DNA of 64,000 bases from Blastococcus sp. TF02A-26 (GTDB lineage: Bacteria; Actinomycetota; Actinomycetes; Mycobacteriales; Geodermatophilaceae), in the NCBI RefSeq assembly GCF_003319125.1, contig NZ_QOHG01000020.1, forward strand, positions 1 to 64,000. Direction: 5' to 3'. Made by a program: the position numbers and the translations under genes. Below are positions 9,510-18,259 of the stretch, piece after piece. Position 1 is the stretch's first letter. Each line of letters begins with the position of its first letter. The notes beneath the pieces are model-generated. The model ran no database searches. It saw only the letters and a program-made list of their open reading frames with translations, and was not told the origin of the DNA.

Positions 9510-9866
9510 TCAGCGCGCGACGGTCTCCCGCTTCTCCTTGATCTTGGCGGCCTTGCCGCGCAGCTCGCGGAGGTAGTACAGCTTGGCGCGACGCACGTCA
9601 CCGCGGGTCAGCACCTCGATCTTCTCGACGACCGGGGTGTGCACCGGGAAGGTGCGCTCCACGCCGACGCCGAAGCTGACCTTGCGGACGGTGAAGGTCT
9701 CGCGGATCCCGCCACCCTGGCGGCGGATGACCACACCCTGGAAGACCTGGATGCGGGAGCGGTTGCCCTCGACGACGCGCACGTGCACCTTGACGGTGTC
9801 CCCCGCGCGGAACGTGGGGATGTCGTCGCGCAGCGAGTCGGCGTCGAGTACGTCCAGGGTGTTCAT
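9510..9866 (-). CDS. rplS: 50S ribosomal protein L19
   Basis: A 118-aa L19 at the 30S-50S interface. The family motifs [20 protein letters not shown] and [21 protein letters not shown] are intact, and the C-terminus [20 protein letters not shown] is typical. Length is normal. It lies between lepB and the trmD operon, the conserved arrangement. Confidence 0.97.
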   Translation of the reverse strand: MNTLDVLDADSLRDDIPTFRAGDTVKVHVRVVEGNRSRIQVFQGVVIRRQGGGIRETFTVRKVSFGVGVERTFPVHTPVVEKIEVLTRGDVRRAKLYYLRELRGKAAKIKEKRETVAR

Positions 9867-9904
9867 CGTCGGCAGTCCTCAGCTCTAGCGGTGGTCTCAG
9901 CGGT

Positions 9905-9935
9905 GACGGACAGCGGGGCGCCCCGGCTGTCCGTC
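9905..9935 (-). terminator. Hairpin between the NUDIX gene and rplS
   Basis: A 10-bp stem (GACGGACAGC at 9905-9914 and GCTGTCCGTC at 9926-9935) with an 11-nt G/C loop. It lies 39-69 nt upstream of the rplS start and about 85 nt past the NUDIX stop. It may end the rpsP-trmD-NUDIX transcript, or be a leader structure of rplS. Confidence 0.5.
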
Positions 9936-10018
9936 CCGGGGAGCTGCGGCTCAGGCGTGTGCCGAGCCCCATCGGCGAGGCCGACGGTCGTGCAGCAGCT
10001 AGCCATTCTGCCACGACT

Positions 10019-10519
10019 TCACGCGACGAAGCGCGGCGGCCCCTGGTGCGGGCCGCGCAGCAGCGCGGCCAGAGCGTCGGCGAGGTCGGCGGGCGCGAAC
10101 GTCTCCCCGGAGGAGGCGATCTCCTCGACCGTCCACCAGCGGTGCGGCTCGTCGCCCAGCACCTCCAGCTCGGTGCGTCCCGAGCCGTCGACGGTGTGCT
10201 CGACGTCGCGCAGCACAAAGAACGTCTCGCGCGAGTCGATGTCCAGCCCGCCGAAGGCAGCCACGTGCCGGCGGAACCAGACCGGCCCCTCCAGGGCCGC
10301 CGGATCGGCCTGCAGACCGATCTCCTCGGCCAGCTCGCGGACGGCGGCCTGGCGCACCGACTCGCCGTCCTCCACTCCCCCGCCGGGCGTGTACCAGAAC
10401 AGCACGTCCTCGGGGGTCTCGTCCGGACCGGACAGCCGGGCGCCGAGCAGCAGCACCCGTCCGGCGGGGTCCAGCACGACGACGCGGGCCGTCGGCCGCA
10501 CCCACGCCCGGTCAGTCAC
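10019..10519 (-). CDS. NUDIX hydrolase
   Basis: A 166-aa NUDIX domain protein. The NUDIX box is complete: GGGVEDGESVRQAAVRELAE followed by EIG. It should hydrolyse a nucleoside diphosphate linked to another group; the substrate is unknown. The GTG start overlaps the trmD stop by 8 bp, so it belongs to the rpsP-khpA-rimM-trmD operon. Confidence 0.9.
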   Translation of the reverse strand: MTDRAWVRPTARVVVLDPAGRVLLLGARLSGPDETPEDVLFWYTPGGGVEDGESVRQAAVRELAEEIGLQADPAALEGPVWFRRHVAAFGGLDIDSRETFFVLRDVEHTVDGSGRTELEVLGDEPHRWWTVEEIASSGETFAPADLADALAALLRGPHQGPPRFVA

Positions 10520-11249
10520 CGTCGAGGACCGCGCGGTCGGCGTCGGTCAGCGCCTCGGCGGGCAGCGCCGCGAGGAGGTCCGGACGGCGCTCGGCCGTCC
10601 GCCGCAGCGACTCCGCGCGCCGCCACCGGGCGATCGCGGCGTGGTCGCCGGAGAGCAGCACCGGCGGGACGTCGTGGTCCCGCCACGACGCGGGCCGGGT
10701 GTAGGAGGGCCCTTCGAGCAGGCCGTCGGCGTGCGAGTCGAACTCGACCGACTCGCGGTTGCCGACGACACCGGGAATGAGCCGGGTGACCGCCTCCACC
10801 ATCACGAGGACGGCGGACTCGCCACCGGCGAGCACGTAGTCCCCGATCGACACCTCCGAGACCGGTCCGGCTCCGGCGGCCCAGTCGGCGACCCGCTGGT
10901 CGATGCCCTCGTACCGGCCGCAGGCGAAGACCAGACCCGGTTCGGCGGCCCAGGAGGCGGCCACCGCATGGGTGAAGGGCCGGCCGGCGGGCGTGGGGAC
11001 GACCAGGCGGGTACCGGGCGGGCGGACGGCCTCCAGCGCCCGCGCCCACGGCTCGGGACGCATGACCATGCCGGGGCCGCCGCCGTAGGGCGCGTCGTCG
11101 ACCGTGCGGTGCAGGTCGTCGGTCCACTGCCGCAGGTCGTGCACGCCGATGGAGACCAGCCCGCGCTCGGCGGCCTTGCCGAGCAGGGACTGGCCCAGCG
11201 GGGCCAGGTACTCGGGGAAGATCGTGACGACGTCGACGCGGAAGCTCAC
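10512..11249 (-). CDS. trmD: tRNA (guanine-N1)-methyltransferase
   Basis: A 245-aa TrmD, which methylates G37 of tRNAs next to the anticodon, using SAM bound in a trefoil knot. Motifs are VDVVTIFPEYL, DDAPYGGGPGMVMRPEP, FACGRYEGIDQRV and SIGDYVLAGGESAVL. Length is normal. Its start overlaps the rimM stop by 4 bp. Confidence 0.97.
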   Translation of the reverse strand: MSFRVDVVTIFPEYLAPLGQSLLGKAAERGLVSIGVHDLRQWTDDLHRTVDDAPYGGGPGMVMRPEPWARALEAVRPPGTRLVVPTPAGRPFTHAVAASWAAEPGLVFACGRYEGIDQRVADWAAGAGPVSEVSIGDYVLAGGESAVLVMVEAVTRLIPGVVGNRESVEFDSHADGLLEGPSYTRPASWRDHDVPPVLLSGDHAAIARWRRAESLRRTAERRPDLLAALPAEALTDADRAVLDGD

Positions 11250-11785
11250 AGCTCCAGCAGTCCCTCGGGCGGGTCGACGACCAGGAAGCCGCCGGCGACG
11301 TCCACGGTCGGAACGATCGCCGACACGAAGGGGATCAGCGCCTCGGCCGCGTCGGGGCGCCGCACGACCAGCAGGTCCTGGGCCTCGTGCCGCACGGCGG
11401 TCACCTCGCCGATGACCGAGCCGTCGGGGAGCTGCGCGGCGAGCCCGACCAGCTGGTGGTCGTAGAAGGAGTCCGGCTCCTCGAGCTCGGGCAGGTCGGC
11501 GACCGGGACCAGCAGCAGGGTGTTGCGCAGGGCGTCGACGTCCTCGCGGTTGACGTAGGTCTCGCCGGAGGGCGCGGACAGCTGCAGCAGCAGCGTCCCG
11601 CTGTGCCAGCGCTTCGCGACGACGGTGAGCGGGCCGCGCGCGGCGGGATCGGTCAGCAGGACCGAGCCGGGGGCGAACCGCAGGTCGGGGTCGTCGGTGC
11701 GGACCTCGACGGTCACCTGACCACGAACACCGTGGGGTCGGCCGATCCGGCCGACCACCACGGTGTCGTCAGGGGTGGTGCTCAA
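11246..11785 (-). CDS. rimM: Ribosome maturation factor RimM
   Basis: A 179-aa RimM for 16S rRNA processing and 30S head assembly. The N-terminal RimM domain has VVGRIGRPHGVRGQVTVEVR. The PRC-barrel part has DSFYDHQLVGLAAQLPDGSV and the ending LIPFVSAIVPTVDVAGGFLV. It sits between khpA and trmD in the conserved operon. Confidence 0.96.
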   Translation of the reverse strand: MSTTPDDTVVVGRIGRPHGVRGQVTVEVRTDDPDLRFAPGSVLLTDPAARGPLTVVAKRWHSGTLLLQLSAPSGETYVNREDVDALRNTLLLVPVADLPELEEPDSFYDHQLVGLAAQLPDGSVIGEVTAVRHEAQDLLVVRRPDAAEALIPFVSAIVPTVDVAGGFLVVDPPEGLLEL

Positions 11786-11796
11786 GGGTGGTGCGC

Positions 11797-12033
11797 TCAG
11801 CGCCCGTCGGTGTCGACGACGTCGACCCGCAGGCCCCGGCCACCGACGCCGGTCATGACGGTGCGCAGCGCCTTGGCGGTGCGCCCACCACGGCCGATGA
11901 CCTTGCCGAGGTCGTCGGGGTGCACCCGGACCTCGAGGGTCTTGCCGCGACGGTTGGTGAGCAGGTCGACCTGGACGTCCTCCGGGTGGTCGACGATGCC
12001 CTTGACCAGGTGCTCGAGCGCCTCTTCCACCAC
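11797..12033 (-). CDS. khpA: KH-domain RNA-binding protein KhpA
   Basis: A 78-aa KH protein. The GxxG loop is GRGG in DDLGKVIGRGGRTAKALRTV. Such proteins bind RNA, often with KhpB/EloR, and usually lie between rpsP and rimM as here. It begins 4 bp after the rpsP stop. Confidence 0.95.
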   Translation of the reverse strand: MVEEALEHLVKGIVDHPEDVQVDLLTNRRGKTLEVRVHPDDLGKVIGRGGRTAKALRTVMTGVGGRGLRVDVVDTDGR

Positions 12034-12036
12034 GTC

Positions 12037-12495
12037 TTACTCGGCGGGCGTCTCGGCAGCGGCGTCCGCCGGAGCGGCGTCCTCTGCGGCGGGAGCGGCG
12101 TCGGCCTTGGGAGCGGCCTTCTTCTTCGGCGTGGTGGCGCCGGCGGCCGGCTCGTCCCCACCGGCGAGGACGGCGGCCTCGTAGAGGGCCTTCTTGTCCG
12201 GCTTCGGGGCGGCGACCTTCATGGGCGGCGGCGCGGCCTCGCCCTTGAACTTCTGCCAGTCACCGGTGACCCGGAAGATGGCGGCGACGGCCTCGGTCGG
12301 CTGCGCGCCGACGCCCAGCCAGTACTGCGCGCGCTCGCTGTCGACCTCGATGTAGGAGGGGTCCTCCTTGGGGTGGTACTTGCCGATCGTCTCGATCGAG
12401 CGGCCATCGCGCTTGGTGCGCGAGTCGGCGACGACGATGCGGTAGTACGGCGCGCGCATCTTGCCCAGGCGCATGAGCTTGATCTTGGTGGCCAC
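12037..12495 (-). CDS. rpsP: 30S ribosomal protein S16
   Basis: A 152-aa S16. The core begins [20 protein letters not shown] and continues through the [20 protein letters not shown] motif. The core ends near residue 90; an Ala/Pro/Lys-rich tail of about 60 residues follows, as in many Actinobacteria. The GTG start at 12495 has a GGAGAACACGAG ribosome site. It is the first gene of rpsP-khpA-rimM-trmD-NUDIX. Confidence 0.96.
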   Translation of the reverse strand: MATKIKLMRLGKMRAPYYRIVVADSRTKRDGRSIETIGKYHPKEDPSYIEVDSERAQYWLGVGAQPTEAVAAIFRVTGDWQKFKGEAAPPPMKVAAPKPDKKALYEAAVLAGGDEPAAGATTPKKKAAPKADAAPAAEDAAPADAAAETPAE

Positions 12496-12627
12496 GGTGG
12501 CTCGTGTTCTCCTCGAACGCTGTCTGTCGGTTGCTCGCCGGACGGACGCGTGGGGTACGCCGGGGCGGAGCCAGGGACACGGCCGAGGCGCGGTGAGAGG
12601 GCCGCGCGACGCCGTGTTCGACAGTCC

Positions 12628-13062
12628 ATGATGCCAGACGTGGGAGCGGGCGGAGAACGGGGCGGTGACACCAGCCGGGGTCTGCTGCACCACGTGGAGC
12701 TGTGGGTGCCTGACCTGGGCCGCGCCGAGCGCTCCTGGGGCTGGCTGCTGACCCGGCTGGGCGCCGTGCCGTACCAGTCGTGGGAGCACGGCCGGTCGTG
12801 GCGGGCGGGCGACGTCTACGTCGTCGTCGAGCAGTCCCCCGACCTCGCCGGCGACCGGCACGAGCGCCGGGCACCGGGCCTGAACCACCTCGCGTTCCAC
12901 GCCGGGACGGCGGAGCAGCTCGACGCCCTCGTCGCCGAGGCGCCGGCGCACGGGTGGCGGCTGATGTTCGCCGACCGCCACCCGTTCGCCGGGGGCCCGG
13001 ACCACCGCGCCGCCTACCTGGAGGACGGCGACGGCTTCGAGGTCGAGCTGGTCGCGCGCTGA
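12628..13062 (+). CDS. VOC/glyoxalase superfamily protein
   Basis: A 144-aa single vicinal-oxygen-chelate domain. It begins [20 protein letters not shown] and carries [11 protein letters not shown] and [13 protein letters not shown], with the His and Glu positions that bind the metal. It could be a dioxygenase or isomerase; the substrate is unknown. There are two consecutive ATG codons (12628 and 12631) and no clear ribosome site, so the exact start is uncertain. It is divergent from rpsP. Confidence 0.75.
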   Translation: MMPDVGAGGERGGDTSRGLLHHVELWVPDLGRAERSWGWLLTRLGAVPYQSWEHGRSWRAGDVYVVVEQSPDLAGDRHERRAPGLNHLAFHAGTAEQLDALVAEAPAHGWRLMFADRHPFAGGPDHRAAYLEDGDGFEVELVAR

Positions 13063-13072
13063 CGACCCGGGG

Positions 13073-13414
13073 TCAGACGTCCTCGGTCACGAGGAAGCCG
13101 CTCCAGCCGTCGTAGGTCCCGCCGTGGCGATCGACGACCGCCACGACCTCCCGGGTGAAGGCCGCGGCCGTCTCGTGATCCACCGGGGTCTCCTTGCCGA
13201 ACGCCAGCCAGACGGTGAGCATGCGCCGCCGCAGGCCGTCGATCCCGTACCCCAGCGCCTCGAGCTCCCCGGCGGCGGCGAGCGCCGCAGACCTGGACCT
13301 GAACCCGGCCAGGTGGTCGAGCCGACGCGGACGGTGCACCTGGTCCCCGTAGCCGAGGTTCACCTCCACCAGCTCGGCCGTGGACTCCAGCTGCCGGGTC
13401 ATCTCGTTCGACAC
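13073..13414 (-). CDS. RraB-like regulator of ribonuclease E family
   Basis: A 113-aa protein resembling the RraB family (inhibitors of RNase E in enterics). The region [20 protein letters not shown] (followed by LGYGI) and the C-terminal [20 protein letters not shown], with YDGWSGFLV after it, match the family pattern of two alpha-beta repeats ending in YDGWE. Its target in Actinobacteria is unknown. It is convergent with the VOC gene, with stops 10 bp apart. Confidence 0.7.
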   Translation of the reverse strand: MSNEMTRQLESTAELVEVNLGYGDQVHRPRRLDHLAGFRSRSAALAAAGELEALGYGIDGLRRRMLTVWLAFGKETPVDHETAAAFTREVVAVVDRHGGTYDGWSGFLVTEDV

Positions 13415-13461
13415 CCGGCGAGTCGACCACGAGCCCCCGTACCCGCCGCGGAGACCCGCCG

Positions 13462-15210
13462 TCAGCCGCGGACCGCAGCCAGCACCCGGTCCCGCGCCTC
13501 GGCCACCGGGACCTCCTGGCGGTCACCGGTCGCCCGGTCCCGCACCTCGATGACGCCGTCGGCCAGGCCGCGGCCCACGGTGACGATCGTCGGCATGCCG
13601 AGCAGCTCGGCGTCCTTGAACTTCACCCCCGGCGACACCTTCGGGCGGTCGTCGTAGAGGACGGTCAGCCCCGCGGCGACCAGCTCGTCGGCCAGCGACG
13701 CCGCGGCCTCGAACACCGCGGCGTCCTTGCCGGTGGCGACGACGTGCACGGCGGCCGGCGCGATCTCCCGCGGCCAGACGAGGCCGAGCTCGTCGTGCGT
13801 GGACTCCGCGATCGCGGCCACGGCCCGGGAGACGCCGATGCCGTAGGAGCCCATCGTGACGGTGACGAGCTTGCCGTTCTCGTCGAGGACCTTGAGGTCC
13901 AGCGCCTCGGCGTACTTGCGGCCCAGCTGGAAGATGTGGCCCATCTCCACGCCGCGGGCGAGCTCCAGCGGCCCGGAGCCGTCGGGGGCCGGGTCGCCGG
14001 GCAGCACCTCGGCGGCCTCGACGACGCCGTCCCAGGTGAAGTCGCGGCCGGCCACCAGGTCGAACACGTGCTTCCCGGGCTCGTTGGCGCCGGTGATCCA
14101 CCGGGTGCCGGGGACCACGCGGGGGTCGACGAGGTAGCGGATGCCCGACTCGCTCTCGGCCCCGAGCACCTGGGGCCCGATGTAGCCCTTCACGAGCGCC
14201 GGGTGCTCGTCGAAGTCCGCGAACGGCTCGACCTCGGCGGGGGCGACCTGCGCCTCCAGCCGCTTGGCGTCGACCTCGCGGTCGCCGGGGATGCCGATGA
14301 CCAGCGGCTCGCGCGTGCCGTCGGGGTGCACGAGCGTGACGACGACGTTCTTGAGCGTCGAGGCCGCGGTGTACCCGGCCTCGGGGAACTTCTCCTGCGC
14401 GACGGCGACGAGGGTCTCGATGGTGGGGGTGTCGGGGGTGTCCTCCACGTGCGCCTCGGGCAGCCCGTCCAGCGGGATCGCGTCGGGCACGACGGTGGTG
14501 ACCGCCTCGACGTTGGCGGCGTACCCGCCGGCGGAGCGGACGAAGGTGTCCTCGCCGATCTCGGTGGGGTGCAGGAACTCCTCGCTGCGCGAGCCGCCCA
14601 TGGCGCCGGACATCGCCGAGACGATCACGTACTCCAGTCCCAGCCGGTCGAAGATCCGGATGTAGGCGTCCCGGTGCGCGGCGTAGCTCTTGTCCAGCCC
14701 GGCGTCGTCGACGTCGAAGGAGTAGCTGTCCTTCATGGTGAACTCGCGGCCACGGAACAGCCCGGCCCGGGGCCGCGCCTCGTCCCGGTACTTGGTCTGG
14801 ATCTGGTACAGCGACAGCGGCAGGTCCTTGTACGACGAGTACAGGTCCTTCACCAGGAGCGTGAACATCTCCTCGTGGGTGGGGCCGAGCAGGAAGTCGT
14901 TGCCGCGGCGGTCCTGCAGCCGGAACAGGTTCGGGCCGTACTCGGTCCACCGGTTGGTCGCCTCGTAGGGCTCGCGCGGCAGCAGCGCCGGGAAGTGCAC
15001 CTCCTGCGCGCCCATCCGGTCCATCTCCTCGCGGACCACGCGCTCAACGTTGCGGAACACCCGGTAGCCCAGCGGCAGCCAGGTGAACCCGCCCGGGGCG
15101 GCGCGGCGGATGTAGCCGGCGCGCACGAGCAGGCGGTGGCTGGGCACCTCGGCGTCGGCGGGGTCGTCGCGGAGGGTGCGCAGGAACAGGGAGGACATCC
15201 GGAGGAGCAC
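13462..15210 (-). CDS. proS: Prolyl-tRNA synthetase, bacterial type
   Basis: A 582-aa class II synthetase with the editing insertion of the bacterial type. The N-terminus [20 protein letters not shown] parallels other bacterial ProS. Motif 2 lies around [20 protein letters not shown] and motif 3 near [17 protein letters not shown]. The anticodon-binding domain ends the protein. The GTG at 15210 has a GGGAGG site and matches the longer family N-terminus; an internal ATG four codons in is the alternative. Confidence 0.97.
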   Translation of the reverse strand: MLLRMSSLFLRTLRDDPADAEVPSHRLLVRAGYIRRAAPGGFTWLPLGYRVFRNVERVVREEMDRMGAQEVHFPALLPREPYEATNRWTEYGPNLFRLQDRRGNDFLLGPTHEEMFTLLVKDLYSSYKDLPLSLYQIQTKYRDEARPRAGLFRGREFTMKDSYSFDVDDAGLDKSYAAHRDAYIRIFDRLGLEYVIVSAMSGAMGGSRSEEFLHPTEIGEDTFVRSAGGYAANVEAVTTVVPDAIPLDGLPEAHVEDTPDTPTIETLVAVAQEKFPEAGYTAASTLKNVVVTLVHPDGTREPLVIGIPGDREVDAKRLEAQVAPAEVEPFADFDEHPALVKGYIGPQVLGAESESGIRYLVDPRVVPGTRWITGANEPGKHVFDLVAGRDFTWDGVVEAAEVLPGDPAPDGSGPLELARGVEMGHIFQLGRKYAEALDLKVLDENGKLVTVTMGSYGIGVSRAVAAIAESTHDELGLVWPREIAPAAVHVVATGKDAAVFEAAASLADELVAAGLTVLYDDRPKVSPGVKFKDAELLGMPTIVTVGRGLADGVIEVRDRATGDRQEVPVAEARDRVLAAVRG

Positions 15211-15256
15211 GGCGGAGATCCTCCCAGGCGGCTCCGTGGCGCCGCCCGCCGGTTTC

Positions 15257-16342
15257 CTACCGGTACACCCGACCGCGCAGCAGGGTGAGCGACGGGCGCG
15301 CCAGGACGTCGAGGTCGGCCCGCGGGTCGGCGTCGTAGACGGTCAGGTCCGCGGGGGCGCCGTCGGCGATGGTCGGCAGGCCCAGCCACGTGCGCGCCGC
15401 CCACGACCCGGCCGCCAGCGCGGCCTCGTTCGGCAGCCCGGCGGCGGCCAGCGCGCGGATCTCGTCGGCCACCCGGCCGTGGTCGATGCCGCCGCCGGCG
15501 TCGGTGCCGGCGAACACGGGGACGCCGGCCTCGTGCGCGGCCCGGACGACGGCGCCGGAGTTCGCGTACAGCCGCCGCATCGTCGAGGCGTACTGCGGGA
15601 AGCGCTTCTCCCCCGCCTCGGCGAACCCCGGGAAGTTCTCCACGTTGACCAGCGTGGGGACGACGGCGGTGCCGCGGGCGGCCATCTCGCCGATCAGCTC
15701 CTCGGTCAGCCCGGTGCCGTGCTCCACGCAGTCGATGCCGGCCCGGATCAGGTCCGGCAGCGCGTCGGTGCCGAAGGTGTGCGCGGTGACCTTCGCGCCC
15801 TCCTCGTGGGCGGCGGCGATGGCCGCGGCGACGACGTCGGCCGGCCACTCGGGCGCGAGGTCACCCACCGAGCGGTCGATCCAGTCGCCGACCAGCTTCA
15901 TCCAGCCGTCGCCCCGGCGGGCCTGCACCCGCACCTCCGCGACGAGGTCCTCGGGCTCCAGCTCGATGCCCAGGCCCGGCAGGTAGCGGCGGGTGCGGGC
16001 CAGGTGCCGGCCGGCCCGGATGATCCGCGGCAGGTCCGGCTCGTCGTCCAGGGCGCGGGTGTCGACCGGCGATCCGCAGTCGCGCAGCGCCAGCACCCCG
16101 GCGTCCCGCTCGGCGACCGCCTGCTCGCGCAGGCCGTCGAGGGTCTCGACGTGGCCGCCGCCGCGGGCGATGCCGACGTGGCAGTGCGCGTCGACCAGCC
16201 CGGGCAGCAGGAACCCGCCGCGCGAGACCGTCTCGGCGCCGGCCACCGGCTCGGTGGTGAACCGGCCGTCACGGACCCACAGGTCGCGGTGCTCGCCCTC
16301 GGGGAGGACGACACCGGCCAGGTGCAGCGCGGGGGCGGTCAC
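15257..16342 (-). CDS. Amidohydrolase family protein
   Basis: A 361-aa metal-dependent hydrolase of the imidazolonepropionase/amidohydrolase type. Metal ligands are visible: HxH in [11 protein letters not shown], a Lys in [11 protein letters not shown], His in [11 protein letters not shown] and VEHGTGL, and Asp in [13 protein letters not shown]. The C-terminal strand [14 protein letters not shown] closes the composite beta domain. The substrate is unknown. It starts 5 bp from the ffh stop and is probably co-transcribed with ffh. Confidence 0.85.
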   Translation of the reverse strand: MTAPALHLAGVVLPEGEHRDLWVRDGRFTTEPVAGAETVSRGGFLLPGLVDAHCHVGIARGGGHVETLDGLREQAVAERDAGVLALRDCGSPVDTRALDDEPDLPRIIRAGRHLARTRRYLPGLGIELEPEDLVAEVRVQARRGDGWMKLVGDWIDRSVGDLAPEWPADVVAAAIAAAHEEGAKVTAHTFGTDALPDLIRAGIDCVEHGTGLTEELIGEMAARGTAVVPTLVNVENFPGFAEAGEKRFPQYASTMRRLYANSGAVVRAAHEAGVPVFAGTDAGGGIDHGRVADEIRALAAAGLPNEAALAAGSWAARTWLGLPTIADGAPADLTVYDADPRADLDVLARPSLTLLRGRVYR

Positions 16343-16346
16343 CGGC

Positions 16347-17912
16347 TCAGCGCCCGCGGTCCTTGAACTGGTCGAAGTTCAGCTTGGTCAGGTCCGGCAT
16401 CGCCTGGCCCGGCGGCAGGCTCGGCATCCCACCCGGCATGCCACCGGGGAGTCCGCCGAACGGGTTGCCGCCGGGGAGACCGGCACCGCCCATCGGCCGG
16501 CGGGCGGGGGCCTTGCCCTTGCCCTTCTTGCCCTTGCCCTTCTTCGACTGCGCCTGCATCTGGCGGCCGCGGGCCTTCTTCGACATGGGGCCCATGCCGG
16601 GCATGCCCATGCTGCCGGCCATCTGGCCTATCATCTTCTGGGCCTGGGCGAACCGCTCCAGCAGCTGGTTGACGTCGGTGACGCTGACGCCGGAGCCGTT
16701 CGCGATGCGCACCCGCCGCGAGGCGTTGATGATCTTGGAGTTGACCCGCTCCTCGGGCGTCATCGAGCGGATGATCGCCGCGGTGCGGTCCAGGTCGCGG
16801 TCGTCGACCTGCTTGAGCTGCTCCTTCATCGCCCCGGCGCCGGGCAGCATCCCCAGCAGGTTGGCGATCGGGCCCATCTTGCGGATGGCGAGCATCTGCT
16901 CGAGGAAGTCCTCGAGGGTGAAGCCCTCGCGGGAGGCGAGCTTGCCGGCCATCCGCTCGGCCTGGTCGGCGTCGAACGCCTGCTCGGCCTGCTCGATGAG
17001 GGTGAGGACGTCGCCCATGCCGAGGATGCGCGAGGCCATCCGCTCGGGGTGGAAGACGTCGAAGTCGGTGAGCTTCTCGCCGGTCGAGGCGAACATGATC
17101 GGCTGGCCGGTCACGTACCGGACCGACAGCGCCGCACCACCGCGGGCGTCGCCGTCGAGCTTGGTCAGCACGACGCCGGAGAAGCCGACCCCGTCGCGGA
17201 ACGCCTCGGCGGTGGTGACCGCGTCCTGGCCGATCATCGCGTCGACGACGAACAGGGTCTCGTCGGGGTTCACGGCGTCGCGGATCCCGGCGGCCTGGGC
17301 CATCAGCTCGGCGTCGATGCCCAGCCGGCCGGCGGTGTCGACGACGACGACGTCGTGCATGGTGCGGCGGGCGTGGTCGATCGAGTCCCGGGCGACCTGG
17401 ATCGGGTCGCCGACCCCGTTGCCCGGCTGCGGCGCGTAGACGTCGACCCCGGCCTGGCCGGCCACGATGGAGAGCTGGTTGACCGCGTTGGGCCGCTGCA
17501 GGTCGGCGGCGACGAGCAGCGGCGTGTGGCCCTGGCTCTTCAGCCACATGCCGAGCTTGCCCGCGAGCGTGGTCTTACCGGCGCCCTGGAGGCCGGCGAG
17601 CATGATGACCGTGGGCGAGGTCTTGGCGTAGCGCAGCCGGCGCGTCTCGCCGCCGAGGACCTGGATGAGCTCCTCGTTGACGATCTTGATGACCTGCTGG
17701 GCGGGGTTGAGCGCCTGCGAGACCTCCGAGCCGCGGGCCCGCTCCTTGACCGCGTTGATGAAGGTCCGCACCACCGGCAGCGCGACGTCGGCCTCCAGCA
17801 GCGCGATGCGGATCTCGCGCGCGGTGGCGTCGATGTCGGCCTCGGTCAGCCGGCCCTTGCCGCGCAGACCGGTGAAGACCTTGTCCAGGCGGTCGGAGAG
17901 GGTCTCGAACAC
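16347..17912 (-). CDS. ffh: Signal recognition particle protein Ffh
   Basis: A 521-aa SRP54 GTPase. The NG domain has GLQGAGKTTLAGKLG, DTAGRLG and TKLDGDARGG. The M domain has FLEQMLAIRKMGPIANLLGM and GSGVSVTDVNQLLERFAQAQ. The C-terminus is rich in Lys, Gly, Met and Pro (GLPGGMPGGMP). It guides membrane proteins to FtsY, encoded at 25.4 kb. The GTG start has a GAGGACG site, and a TAGCCT hexamer at 17966-17971 is a likely -10 element. Confidence 0.97.
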   Translation of the reverse strand: MFETLSDRLDKVFTGLRGKGRLTEADIDATAREIRIALLEADVALPVVRTFINAVKERARGSEVSQALNPAQQVIKIVNEELIQVLGGETRRLRYAKTSPTVIMLAGLQGAGKTTLAGKLGMWLKSQGHTPLLVAADLQRPNAVNQLSIVAGQAGVDVYAPQPGNGVGDPIQVARDSIDHARRTMHDVVVVDTAGRLGIDAELMAQAAGIRDAVNPDETLFVVDAMIGQDAVTTAEAFRDGVGFSGVVLTKLDGDARGGAALSVRYVTGQPIMFASTGEKLTDFDVFHPERMASRILGMGDVLTLIEQAEQAFDADQAERMAGKLASREGFTLEDFLEQMLAIRKMGPIANLLGMLPGAGAMKEQLKQVDDRDLDRTAAIIRSMTPEERVNSKIINASRRVRIANGSGVSVTDVNQLLERFAQAQKMIGQMAGSMGMPGMGPMSKKARGRQMQAQSKKGKGKKGKGKAPARRPMGGAGLPGGNPFGGLPGGMPGGMPSLPPGQAMPDLTKLNFDQFKDRGR

Positions 17913-17965
17913 AAGCCGTCCTCAGGGGAGAGTTCGGGCGCGGGCAGACCGCGCCTCCTACCCCC

Positions 17966-17971
17966 AGGCTA
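17966..17971 (-). promoter_or_regulatory. Candidate -10 element for ffh
   Basis: TAGCCT on the minus strand, 54 bp before the ffh start and just past the stop of the zinc-ribbon gene. It fits the TANNNT pattern of actinobacterial housekeeping promoters. No good -35 is seen. Confidence 0.4.
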
Positions 17972-17985
17972 CCGAGCGGTGAGCC

Positions 17986-18177
17986 TCAGGCGGCCCGGCG
18001 GACGGCGAACGTGACGGCGACCGGAGCGGGGTCGGCCAGCAGCGCGGTGCCGCAGTCGGCGCAGACCCACTCCGGGCAGTCGCCGCCGTCGTCGGTGTGC
18101 CCGTCGGCGCAGGGTGGCTGCACGAACTCCCGGGCGTCGCCGCAGTCGGGGCAGGGCCACTCACGGGTGTCGGACAC
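17986..18177 (-). CDS. Small zinc-ribbon-like protein
   Basis: A 63-aa protein of unknown function. Six Cys residues (C9, C12, C23, C34, C39, C42) and one His suggest a structural zinc site: CPDCG near the start and CPEWVCADCG in the middle. GTG at 18177 has an AGGAG site 5 nt upstream; a second in-frame GTG two codons earlier is less well spaced. It lies between glnD and ffh, in the same direction. Confidence 0.7.
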   Translation of the reverse strand: MSDTREWPCPDCGDAREFVQPPCADGHTDDGGDCPEWVCADCGTALLADPAPVAVTFAVRRAA

Positions 18178-18259
18178 GCGCACTCCTCTCGACCTCCGTC
18201 GGGACCGGTCCGTCCCGACGAGCCGAGGAGAACACGGACCACCGACAGGACCGCGGACC

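Noticed and set aside
6522-11465. 1647-residue open frame on the plus strand across rnhB, lepB, rplS and trmD
   Set aside because: It is a shadow frame of high-GC genes on the other strand; the protein is low complexity and the real genes have clear families.
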